Shown one piece after another: positions 10,960-22,140 of a stretch of DNA of 64,000 bases (positions are counted from its first letter, which is position 1; each line of letters starts with the position of its first letter). The stretch is taken from contig CM051032.1 in the NCBI GenBank assembly GCA_027627225.1, positions 68,173,320-68,237,319 of the forward strand. Direction: 5' to 3'. The notes below the pieces were generated by a model. The model was not told the DNA's origin. It ran no database searches and worked only from the letters and a program-made list of their open reading frames with translations. The translations under genes were made by a program, and so were the position numbers. Source of the stretch: Congeria kusceri. Taxonomy: Eukaryota > Mollusca > Bivalvia > Myida > Dreissenidae.

Positions 10960-13440
10960 AAGAATGAGATGTTGACTCTGTTTAATATAGTGCCTTTCTG
11001 TTTTCTCCGTACAGTGGAGAAGTACAACTCTAGCGTAGAAGATTGTGTGGCGAAAAAGGCAACATGTTACATGTACATTTTTCGTGAAGATTTAAACAAA
11101 TCCTTACGAAATCGAATAACGAGTTTTATAGAACATACGTACCATAAATGTTACTGTCGTGGATGACACACTTTGGTTTTCTATCATTGCATGGTATTGT
11201 TAACCAAAATATTTACAAATGAATATACACGAATAAATACAATATCAACATAAGAATTAGTCGAAGTCTCAGTTCCTCAGTCTATTTAACCGAAATGCAC
11301 AACGACACGTTACAAAGAATAAGTCTGCCATTCTTACAAATGAGCACATAGTCGTTTCGTTCACAGCATTTGGTTCAGCTGCTTTTAAGCAATAGAGTTA
11401 ATGTTTATGGACATATGTGATTCACATCATGCCCATATGAACATCATATTAGCAAAACAGATTCTACGTCATATATTAGGGCATGTATCCATTTCTTGTT
11501 TAACAAACAATTCGTACGTCAGTACCACCAAATTAGCATTCATTTCTTGCAAACAACACATACTAAAGAAGTAAACTAATTATCGTCATGAACACATCAT
11601 ACAACAGACACAGATGCATTATCTCCTAAAAGATTCGGAATCTACGTCGTATGTTGTTGTGTTCTTAGGTAAAAAAAACACGATCAGTGCTTCGTCGTCT
11701 TTGTTGACAAATTCAATTCCGATTTGTTTGAGTAAAAATCAGATCTGATGCCGCAAACTGAACCTTACGGAAATTCAAAAAGCCATTATACCATTATGAA
11801 ATATAGGTAATAAGAGTCGAGCCTCGAAAGTTAACAGTGTTGTTTTACTGCAAATATATATTTTCTTATATTGTTTTTCTTATGATCGCGATCTGTAACA
11901 CGCGTCACATTAATAAGGCACTCGTTTTGTTTACCAAACATTTCAGGATATTTCCATGTGCCCACAGTCGACGATGTAAGTTCCTTACTATTTAAGTATA
12001 TCAATGGGAAATGGTTTTACGTTGTGTTTAAAATGGTTGTTATTTCGTCGAGGATTGGCACGCTCTCGGGGAATGTACGTTAGTTAAACTGAAATTAAAC
12101 ATTAGTTGTATTAAGGTTCAAGTTCAATTGACGTTGCAAATAAATCGGTTCCTACGTAGGATAAAAATAACAAAACAGAAAATACTCAAAATGACATTTC
12201 TAACAAGCAGAATTGTGTCAAATCAAAATCATCTATATATTCTGACAAAGCTGACATGGAATTTTCATCCTAAATCCTTTCATCTGCATTCCAAGAGATA
12301 TACTTTACATTCTGGATTGTATAAAAGATGTATAAATTGCGTAAGAGACATTACATTTATTGTCAATGCTAATGCGAAATTATTGGAAATATGATTGTAT
12401 TGCCTCTACAGCATTACGATAGTGGTAAGAACACACTATTATTTACAAGGAAGAAATACAAACATTTGTTTGTTCAAAGCATTTTATCTACAAATTTATT
12501 AGGAGAATTCAATATACTATAATAATAAATGCAAGGACTTGACCACCATAAACCCAAACGCATCGTATTTGAACAAAAAATGATTTGTTTACAAATTGTG
12601 AAACAAACATGATATGTTAATGTATCACAAATACATTCATTTTCCTTTATATATTTTATGTGTCAGATGTGTTTTCTAAATATAGTAATATCCTAGCCTT
12701 GGAATTTCACAATATGACATTGTTTGTCCAGCATGGTATAAATGAAATTGCAATTCATTTTTATGACAATGTGTTTTGTTTTCTGAGAAGATTGGTTCCA
12801 TATTAATATTATCTGTAAACATAAATCATATATAAAATGTGATGGATTTATTCGTTTGTTTTGCATATTTGTTTCAGAGTGATAGGTCCATGCAAGCATG
12901 TGTCGACCATATACATCTTGCACTGATCTTTAATTATAACGCACGTTAAAATTAAGTTTGTACCGCTCTGAAGAATACATTTACAGACAAAAGTGAAACA
13001 GAAGTTCTGGTTTTATAAACCCAGTAAAATGCAGTAAGTAAAACGTGTACAAATATATATAATGTTGTTCTCATTCCGAATGCCTTAGACTTAAAGGAAC
13101 TGCAGCTTTTCCATCATACATGTCCTTTTAAAATCTGTCCAGCAAATTCATGTTTTTTTATCTCTATTTTGTTTCCTTTAAACTTGTCGTTCGTTCATGA
13201 TACATTGTAGTTCGACAATCTGTTGTAGGTCTTTGTACCTGAATCATTTTCTTTATCAGAAACGGTCTAAGCGTAATATTAGTGATTGTGTGTGATTTTC
13301 CAAAGAAACAGCGCCATGTCATTGAGTTAAGGCTGCAAGACGTCATGCAACAATACAAATAATATATAATGGTGTGCAGAGGTTCATTATAGGAGTTCTT
13401 AAGTTTGAGCACATAGCGAGCAATGTGCAAGTTATTTGTT
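10960..13440 (+). repeat. Long diverged segment, copy A
   Basis: This segment matches copy B (13,660-22,140) in the same order at several places: 11,100-11,290 with 13,690-13,900; 11,500-11,610 with 17,450-17,670; 12,130-12,310 with 18,190-18,350; 12,700-12,930 with 20,020-20,200; 13,250-13,390 with 21,890-22,030. Identity is patchy. Several blocks follow a pyrimidine tract ending in CAG (for example TATTTGTTTCAG at about 12,875), but frames are not conserved between copies. It is either an ancient segmental duplication or a long worn element. Confidence 0.6.
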
Positions 13441-14429
13441 GGATTTATGTGCCAACTTAAACTTGTACAGCTTAGGTGGCAAATGTTTACAGTTTGATTT
13501 AGATATAAATCACAGTGTCTAGGTTTTCACAATTTTAACGGTCTTAATTTTCACTTAAGTGTAAAGCAATTAAATAACATTGTTTATTTATTAAGCGGCT
13601 ATGTAAAAATATTATCATACGATTATATCATTGATATTTTGTTTGGTAGTATATTTTAATACATGTTAATAGTGGGTGCAAAGGCCTTCTTACGAAATCG
13701 AATTACGAGTATTTTATGAAATAATTACCACTAGTTTATAGCCGTTCATGACAATTTTTTGGTTTATATTGCATGATATTGCTAACCAACAATATACATA
13801 ATAGGAATATATAGGAACAACACAAGACCAAATGCATGACTTAATAAATTTGCAATTCGGTATCCACATAACCGAATAACGACAGTTAGAATCTCAGTTC
13901 ATCATATTACTAAAACGATACTAACACCCAGTAAAATCATCGCGACCATAACGCGAGCATTATGTGTAAAAAAAAATGTCCAAATGCAGCTTCCGTTGTG
14001 GTGTCAATATCAAGAAATGGACATAATTGGTGAGTAGGACTGTGTATTTTTGCTTATTAGAAACGTGTGAGCGAGAATTAAAAACATCGGAGAATGCTAT
14101 TCGACATAAATAAGTGTATGCTTTACTCTAGTTACAAACATTGCGATATTGTATCCTGTAGAACTTTCGAATCATTTTCAATGTTGACAAGAAAAACTTG
14201 AAAATGATTGCAAATTTCAAAGATTGTTGGTACATTTGAACAAGTTTTCGACCTGTAAACATCATTATTGATAAAATTACCATCATCTGCTACACGTAAA
14301 TTGGCAACTTAGGTATGGAAATTGGGTTAAATGATCATTTTTTGAAAATGTTGTGGTCGCGAGGCACATGTTGTGGTGTCGATGCATGGATGTGGTGATG
14401 ATGCAAAGTTACTCTGTAGGATTTATAGA

Positions 14430-15197
14430 AAGTTACTTTTTTATGCCAAATTATGTTTTTTTTTTTTTTTTTGGGGGGGGGGGGGTTCAAATCAGGTTCC
14501 GGAGATGTCGGCAGTCTCAAACAAACTATTCACATTTAACTTTTGTGAAGTCATTCAGATGTTATTGATATAACTCAACAATGGCGAATATCTGGACAAT
14601 TGTATTGCGTTCATATCACAGATGCCTTGTTTTAAATAACCTGTGTTATATCCCCTTAAAAGATAGCACAAATCAAGTTTGTTCTTTATATTGACGCAAT
14701 AACTACATTTTTACTTATACACACACTTTCAATTGTTATTTGGAGCAATAGAAATAGAATACACGAAGACGTAAATTTGTTTTGTCAAGTTATTTGTTTA
14801 CCTATATTTTGATATTATATTTGGCAAAGTTACTTTTTTATGCCAAATTATATTGTTGTTTTTTTTGTTTCAAGTGAAGTTCCGGAGATGTCGGCAATCT
14901 CAAACAAACGATTCACATGTCACTTTTGTGAAGTCATTCAGCTTTTATTGATATAACTCAACAATGGAGAATACCTGGACAATTTTATTGCGTTAATATC
15001 ACAGGTCTCTTGTTTTAAATAACCTGTGTTATATCCCCTTAAAAGATAGCACAAATCAAGTTTGTTCTTTACATTGACGTCAATAACTACATTTTTATTT
15101 ATACACACACATTAAATAGTTATTTGGAGCAATAGAAATAGAATAAACGAAGACGTAAATTTGAGTTATTTGTTTACCTGTATTTTGATATTATATT
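14430..15197 (+). repeat. Tandem duplication, period about 397 bp
   Basis: 14,430-14,820 and 14,827-15,197 share AAGTTACTTTTTTATGCC, GTTCCGGAGATGTCGGCA, TAACCTGTGTTATATCCCC and GGAGCAATAGAAATAGAAT in the same order at high identity. Copy 1 carries a T run followed by 13 G at about 14,456-14,485 where copy 2 has a shorter T-rich segment. The open frames across the homopolymer are artefacts. Confidence 0.85.
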
Positions 15198-16130
15198 CAT
15201 TATATATAGTTCGTTGATGACACTAGTTACAATTTGACAATAGCATTTACATAAAATAGATCGTACCTGATAAATAATGCATTGAAAAAGCAATATGCGG
15301 AGTATATAATATGTGGAGTAAAATTGAAATATCAAGCGCACATTTTCAGTACCGTAGCATAATTCATCAATATATCATCAATAAGTAATACTGTTGTGTG
15401 AATCTCGGTTGTTATTAATATTTGGACAGTGAATAACAAATCCCTATAACTAGAAAGTTCTTTATAGCACATAAATACATGAAGTTGCAATAGATAAAGC
15501 TTATCAAAAAGAATTGTCATTGGTGCCCTTTGACTAAATCAAATTGACTCAACAATTTTGACATCAGTGAGCATAACTCAACGATTGTACTATTTCAAAT
15601 TCATTGTTTTAAATTAACCCTGGAAAACTCTATAAACATAGTAAATCAGGTGTTAAATAGTTTATGTGAGCACTAATAATTCTCATTAGAAGAGCATTGG
15701 TAAAAAGTTACTTGTTATAATGTAACGTTGTTTCAAACTCACTAAAATCAGTGTTTGTGTCAGAAACCTCAAACTCGATTGTATTAATGATTTATGAACT
15801 ACTTCAAGATCATGTCATATATAGAAACTACAGTTTCACCAGCATGATGTGAGTTTGGTGTCTAAAAAGTTCTCAACATGTGCATAGCTACAGACATGGC
15901 ACTGCATGATAACTACGTACACTAGTGTTCACAATTACAATGTCGATTAAGCACCCTGTGGAAACGTTGACTGCATGATGGAAAATGTTATTATAAACAA
16001 TAAAGTTCGATGAATGCCATTTAAAAAACACAATGAGGTACAATTTGGATAGATAATGAACAAGTTGTGGTTAAACTTTGGCTTTATCAAAAGTTTCTTC
16101 TTAGCTTTAAACTTGACATCAGCACCACAA

Positions 16131-16226
16131 CTATGCATTGACACCACAACTATGCATTGACACCACAACTATGCATTGACACCACAACTATGCATTGACA
16201 CCACAACTATGCATTGACACCACAAC
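16131..16226 (+). repeat. 19 bp minisatellite, five units
   Basis: The unit CTATGCATTGACACCACAA repeats at 16,131, 16,150, 16,169, 16,188 and 16,207 without change. It lies in the right arm of the fold-back element. The left arm has the matching GTTGTGGTGTCGATGCAT only about once, so the array expanded in one arm. Confidence 0.9.
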
Positions 16227-16878
16227 TTGTGCCTCGCGACGATAACATTTTCAGACATGAATATTTAACCTTATACCTTACCAAAGGTGCCAATTTGTGT
16301 GTAGCAGTTGATGGAAATTCTTTTTTAAATGATATTTATATGTCGAAAACTTGTCTAAATTTACAAAATCGTTGAAATTTGCAAAAAATGTTTCAGTTTT
16401 CTTTGTCAATATTGAAGTAGTCAACGTTTCGAAAATTCTACGGATACAATTTCATAATTTTCCCTAAGTTTTTGTAACTAGAGTAAAGCATATACATATT
16501 TGTGTCTAATAGCATTCTCCGATTTTTAAATTCTCGCTCACAAGTTTCTAATAAGCAAAAATACACAGTCGTACTCACCGCTAACGTCCATTTATTGATA
16601 TTGACACCACAACGGAAGCTGCATTGCGACATTTTCTACACATAAGACTCGCGTTATGGTCGCAATGATTCCACGGGGTGACTAAACGAATGATGAATTT
16701 CAAAGCAAACGTCAACTGTTCTGACAAATGAGCAATCAAAAAGTTGTTTCCTTCACATCTTTGTTGTCAAACTGCAATTACGCATTCATGTACATGCATT
16801 TGTGTTTTGATTTACAACACAGTCATATAAACTAAATCCGCAGACTACGTCAAATACGTCATATACTGGGTTTTATGT

Positions 16879-17434
16879 CATGTTATGCGGTGAATAAGTG
16901 GAGAATACCTGTGAATGATAACCCGATGATTTCTCTCTAGGTCGAGTGAAATGATAACGTTTGATCATTTCATTCTTGGTTATATGGAACTACTTTAAAC
17001 TTTGTTTTTATGTTTATTTTTTAAAAGTATTTGAATACCATAATCGTCAGTGTAAGCATCGGCCTTTTAAACAACAGACAACATATAATAAAATTGAATA
17101 CAAATATAATTAAGCGACAACGACGCAGTAAGAGTGGTACTATTTTCCCACCACAACAGTGATCGGCAATTTTGGAATCATAATCACGTAATATTAATGA
17201 TGTCATAATACACAAAACTACTGACGCTTCAGCTTATCTCGCGCTTTTTTTATTGATCGTTCAAAAGCATGAAATAAAAATAAACTTTGTTTAATACAGT
17301 GTAAGATCGTATCTTATTGCATTCGTGGTCATAGAAACTCGATATTTTCACTCATGGCTGCACCACTCGTGAAAATATTGTTTCTATGACCACTCATGAA
17401 ACAAAATACGATCTTACACTGCATTAAACAAATA
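16879..17434 (-). mobile_element. 556 bp dispersed repeat with terminal hairpin, copy 1
   Basis: The segment is the reverse complement of 60,389-60,958 along its whole length. Shared landmarks include CGCATAACATGA, AAGAGTGAAATGATC, AAGGCCGATG, CACTCTTACTGCGTCG and GTAAGATCGT. One end (17,287-17,432) folds into a hairpin of about 65 bp arms (TTTAATACAGTGTAAGATCG against CGATCTTACACTGCATTAAA). It is a non-autonomous element with no transposase. Confidence 0.85.
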
Positions 17435-18452
17435 TACTCTATATATTCTTACATCAATGGCTTGTTTATCAAACAGTTTGTACGTTTAACCACACTATTA
17501 CCGAGTGAGTTAATAATAATTGAAATAACACTGATACGGTAATCGCTTTTAAAGGCATACGCAGGAACACATTAATCTATTAACAGAAAATGGCTTTCCA
17601 TATGCCTGTTAACAAACACATAATAAAGAAGTAACCTAATTATCGTTATGGGAAACACAGACAAAATGCACAGCTACAATGTATATTTATCACTATTCGA
17701 CAACACTCTTACAATCTACGTTATGTTAACATTGCTTTTAAATACACGACATCAGGCGCTTTAGTCGAATTGCTTATAATATATATTCAGTACAGTAAAT
17801 CGGCTTGAATGTCAAAATCTAAACGGTTCGCAAATTCTCAAAATACATACTATGAAATGCGAAATGTATGACTGCACATTGAAAATGTAAAAAGTGGCGA
17901 TGTTTTCGTGCTAATGTAGTGCCCTATATTGAATACCAACTGGATCTAGGATCATAATCACATTAGTCAGACACTATAGTTTTGTTTTCCAAACAATTTA
18001 ACTTTCAGGACATTGCCGTGCACAAACGGAACGGTCGACGACATGACAAATGAACAAATGTTATCAATGGGGCTTAAGTCTTGTTTTACATTCATGTTTC
18101 TGATGCAAGTATATGTTCTTTCAATTGCAGTGGACGCATGGTAAAACTCCATTTATACTTTTATATAAATAATACGGCGAGTGAAGTTCAAACACAGATG
18201 GAACTACAAAAAAAATCATATACTAGAAGACTTAATTACATGAACATACCCCAAATGAAATTTTTCAAAAGTCGAATTCTGTCGAATGAAATGCATCTAT
18301 ATATTCTGACGAACGAGGAACAGAATTGCACCTCCTGAATTCCTTCATCTGCATCCCCAGAGATATTAGAAGCATTTGGATTCAATAAAGGATCTGTAAA
18401 TTGGTTAATACACATTATTCAACTCACTGAGCTAAGGCGTTTTTGTTAGTGT

Positions 18453-18471
18453 CGGGTTAGGGTTAGGGTTT
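18453..18471 (+). repeat. Short telomere-like patch (TTAGGG)
   Basis: About three TTAGGG-type units (GGGTTAGGGTTAGGGTTT), with a looser GGGGTTAG at 18,485. TTAGGG is the usual metazoan telomere unit and occurs in molluscs. This is too short to be a telomere and is best seen as an interstitial remnant or chance. Confidence 0.6.
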
Positions 18472-18832
18472 AGCGTTATTGTTTAGGGGTTAGTTAAGTA
18501 CATTTATTACATTCTACAGCATAATTCAGTTGTGGTATAAAATGAATTCGTTATTTTTTTTTTTAATTAGGAATGCGCTCATTTGACCGAAGGTGTTTTG
18601 TCGCCAATTGAATTATTTTATGAATGAGAGCGTCAAATTAAAATTTGGCGTTCGTTTTATTTAGTATAGTCAGTATTCAATACATCTTACAATAATAATA
18701 AAAAACAATGAAGAAGGCGGGTTTGGTTTACTTTTTCGATAACGATGAAATTTGAGTTGGAAACATACAGAGTAAATATGACATTTGGCAACAACATACG
18801 ACATTGACCTTCTAATCCATGACTGTAAAATT

Positions 18833-19602
18833 AAAACAAGATTCTGTGTTTGATAAACACACATGCCCCCCCCCCCCCCCCCGGTGCTGTATAGCCCAAT
18901 TCTTAGTCCAAATTAGGTCAATGCCTAGGTCAAAGTGAGGTTGGGTGAAATGGCACTTTTAAATTATAACAAGTCCAAAGTAGTTCAAGGTCAAGGTCGA
19001 AATGAGGGTGGTAGATGTGGGTGGATTGGGGATGGTCATAAGCAATAACTGTGTAAGTATCCAAGTGTTGTAGCAAGCGGTGTTGATGCTAGACGAAACG
19101 GTAAAATCTAGTTAACCAAGAAACAGCCCATTTGAATTATTCTAAGTGCAAATTAGGTCAATGTCAAAGTGAGGTTGGGTGATATGGGTGGATTTGGAAC
19201 GGTCATAAGTAACAACTGTGTAAATATCCAACTGTTGTAGTAAGCGGTGTTGGTGCTAGACGAAACGGTAAAATCTAGTTAACCAAGAAATGCTACTTTT
19301 GAATTATTATAAGTCAAAATAAGTCAAAATAAGGTCATGGTTCAGGTCAAAGTGAGACTGGGTGATATGGGTGGATTGGAGATGGTCATAAGCAACAACT
19401 GTGTAAGTATCCAAGTGTTGTAGCAAGCAGTGTTGGTGCTATACAAAATGGTGAAATCTAGTTAACCAAAAAAGTGTTCTAGTAAGCGCTGTTGGTGCTA
19501 GACGAAACGGTACAATCTACTTAACCTTGTCACGAACGGACGGACTGAAGGACAGGACAATCACTATATGCCTCCCGCATCAAGATGCCGGGGGGCATTA
19601 AA
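18833..19602 (+). mobile_element. Tandem-core element, 'ATGCCCCCGG' family, copy 2
   Basis: The head matches copy 1 (TTCTGTGTTTGATAAACACA), then a run of 17 C at 18,866-18,882 and CGGTGCTG. Three to four core units of about 175-180 bp follow, each with GTGAGGTTGGGTGA, GGTCATAAGCAA and GCTAGACGAAACGGTA. It ends GACGGACTGAAGGACA, CTATATGCCTCCCGCATCAA and a G-run then GCATTAAAA. This is the longest of three copies, showing that unit number varies between insertions. Confidence 0.85.
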
Positions 19603-22140
19603 ATGAATTCAAAGCAACTGGGCAATATAATTTTTCCCTTAACCCGTTCAATCCATGTTGTCTTTTATAGATGCCGAGGAGCTGTCTTACTGGAATGCCG
19701 ACGAGCGATTTGCCGTAAATATTAAATAAGCCCTAATAAGGTAATGACTGGCATTATAATCTTTTACTTTTAATATAAAAATAATGCACATAAAACAAAT
19801 ACCAACATAAATCGAAATTTAGTGATTTATTTGAAAATAGTGAATCTTTAACAACGACGTCGGGACAGTAGTCAATACCAGTTATTATATATTTAATATA
19901 ACTTCAGTTAACTATTTAATTGCTCATACTGATTCTCTGTGATATCGAAAAGTTGTGCGTATGCAAATATTTGAGATGAGAATTCTTAATAAAATAATTA
20001 CCTAGCTCTCGTATTACGACAATATGACATTGATTTGCCCAACGTAGTACAAATGGAAATACAAGTCCATTTTATGAGAATTTGTTTCTCTCTATATATA
20101 ACCATTATAATATATGAAGGATTTATTCGTTTGTTTCGCATATTTGTTGCAGATTGGCAGGATGGAACATTTAAAGACCATGTGCAGCTTGTATACTTCT
20201 TTAAATATCACACACTTAATATCCTGTAATGTTAAAAATGTATCTGAAACAGCTGTTTAAGTGCATGCACGGGAAATAAACGTCTACGTGTACATTACAT
20301 CTAAAATGGATTTAATAGTTAGTATGTATTTATTATGCAATTTTTCCATTAAAATATCGTATTTACTACTTAAATTAAAGAGTTTTATTGTGTATGATAA
20401 ACTGGGATCCAGAGGTGGATTACAATTATATTATTCTTAAAAAGAGTAATGTACATTACGTTCACAAGGCAGATTTTATAAAATATATTGCACAACAAAA
20501 TGCTAATATAGAGAATAACGGTCAGCAATAGAACATAGTAATAACGGTTAAAGGAACTTATTAGCAGATGGACAATTTGACAATTTTCAAAATTGTTTAG
20601 ACAGATTCTAAAAAGAAATTAATAGTGTATATAATGGTGCCACATAAACCAAAAGAACGCTTCGTTAAAATCTGTTATTTTTTTTCTTGGGGTTGTTTTA
20701 CTATCTTTAACTTTATGACTTCCGAGTGGTACACGTGTATGATTTTGGTATTTAAAAAAATATATATTACAAGTAACAACGTGGGATATTGATAACATGC
20801 GTATATTTGATATATACAAACTCGCAACGAAACAGATATTGGCCTCAAAGGTTGTTCTAACTGATCAACGCAGTAAGACATCTAATCTTACTTCCACATT
20901 TACTAATGGACATTAATCGGTGCATAGGTTTTAATTATGTAAATAAAAAGAATACTGTAACACACACATTACATTAGACAATCCGTAAAAAATTAATCTT
21001 AAATAATAAAAAAACGTACAGTTATCGAGGAGATATTCCCACCAGTAAGAATAATGCTTACCACCCAGAGGTATAATTTGATGAACTTCACTAAGCAAGA
21101 GCATTCAGGGAAGCGTGTAATTATTAGGCGAAATATGTTTTGGAGGGTTAATGATATCCAAATAACGGCTGAATTAGCGACACGAATTGAAATTCAATCG
21201 CTCACATCACTGACATAGCTAGTCATAACAGTGGAGGCATGAAGACAATTGTGAAATTGCTTGGCAATTAAATACGAATATACAAGGCCACACATTTCTT
21301 CACCTTGCAATAAATTGCCTACTGTTATCAATATGTGTTTTCATGACTTGTCAAAGACAGCGAAGCCTACCTCTGCAATACTCCCGAATGTTAACAATTC
21401 GAGAACTGAATGTTATTATTACATAAACACAGAAAAACATTCTAAATAATGAAATAAGTGTAAGGTGTTTCTTGCAATTAACATCCAATTTACGCGGTGG
21501 ATAGATCAAATGTACGCTTTTTACAGGCCTTACTGACTAGTTTTTTTCTTACGTTTATACCATTTTAAGCTTAATACAACAACTTATAAATTTATTAAAT
21601 CGGTCTAGAACTATTCGTCAATGCAGTACTTAACAGCGTTGAAATAAAGAAATGGCAATTATAAGTAAAAGCATTCGAAACGCATCGATCGTTTTCATGA
21701 GAACAATGAAGCCACAACAATTTATCAAAAGTAGTCAAACATATTACGGTTGAAAGTATTCAATGAATAACTAATTTATATCTAGTCCTTAATTAGTTTT
21801 GATTATATTTTTTCCTGTTCTATTACAACATAGTTCGGCAAATTCCGGATGGTCTATATTGCTAAATCGTTTTCTTTAGAATTTCCGACGTCATTGTTAT
21901 TTGAGGCAGTTGAAGCGTAATATTAAGTGTAATGTATGTTATCACGGGACACAGGGCGATGTAATTGAGATGTTAAGGCTGCAGGACATCCTTCCACGAT
22001 ACAAATTATACGTAATGAGTTGCTGTGGTCATGTACATATGGAACTTAACTCTGAAGAACCGTTACAAGAAAATATATGTTGTGTATTGATTCTCGACTC
22101 AGAAACAAGATACCAATTTGTGAAACCTATGTAGCAAATG

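Larger units (their letters stand above)
13925..16680. mobile_element. 2.76 kb fold-back DNA element with about 0.5 kb terminal inverted repeats
   Basis: The left arm (13,925 to about 14,405) is the imperfect reverse complement of the right arm (about 16,095-16,680). Matching landmarks include GCGACCATAACGCGAG, GCAGCTTCCGTTGTGGTGTC, TTTTTGCTTATTAGAAAC, CTTTACTCTAGTTACAAA and GTCGCGAGGCACA. Outer ends are CACCC-GT--AATCAT. ACTAA flanks both ends (13,920-13,924; 16,681-16,685), a 5 bp target-site candidate. The interior has a 397 bp tandem duplication and a 19 bp minisatellite but no transposase. Long arms suggest a Mutator-like or fold-back non-autonomous element; the superfamily is inference. 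Confidence 0.8.
13660..22140 (+). repeat. Long diverged segment, copy B, split by later insertions
   Basis: It corresponds block by block to copy A but is more than three times longer, because it contains the fold-back element (13,925-16,680), the 556 bp dispersed repeat (16,879-17,434), a telomere-like patch and a tandem-core element (18,833-19,602). After the insertions are removed the order of blocks is the same as in copy A. A 77-codon open frame at 21,901-22,134 has a partly similar peptide in copy A (VIELRLQDVMQQYK against VIEMLRLQDILPRYK). Copy A carries a stop there, so coding status is doubtful. Confidence 0.55.

Noticed and set aside
10969..11166. 65-codon plus-strand ORF after an acceptor-like tract
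   Set aside because: The matching part of copy B (about 13,680-13,760) is not open in the same frame, so there is no evidence of coding.
14335..14573. Overlapping ORFs on both strands with Phe/Lys/Pro runs
   Set aside because: They cross a T-run/G-run homopolymer in the fold-back element. Composition explains them.
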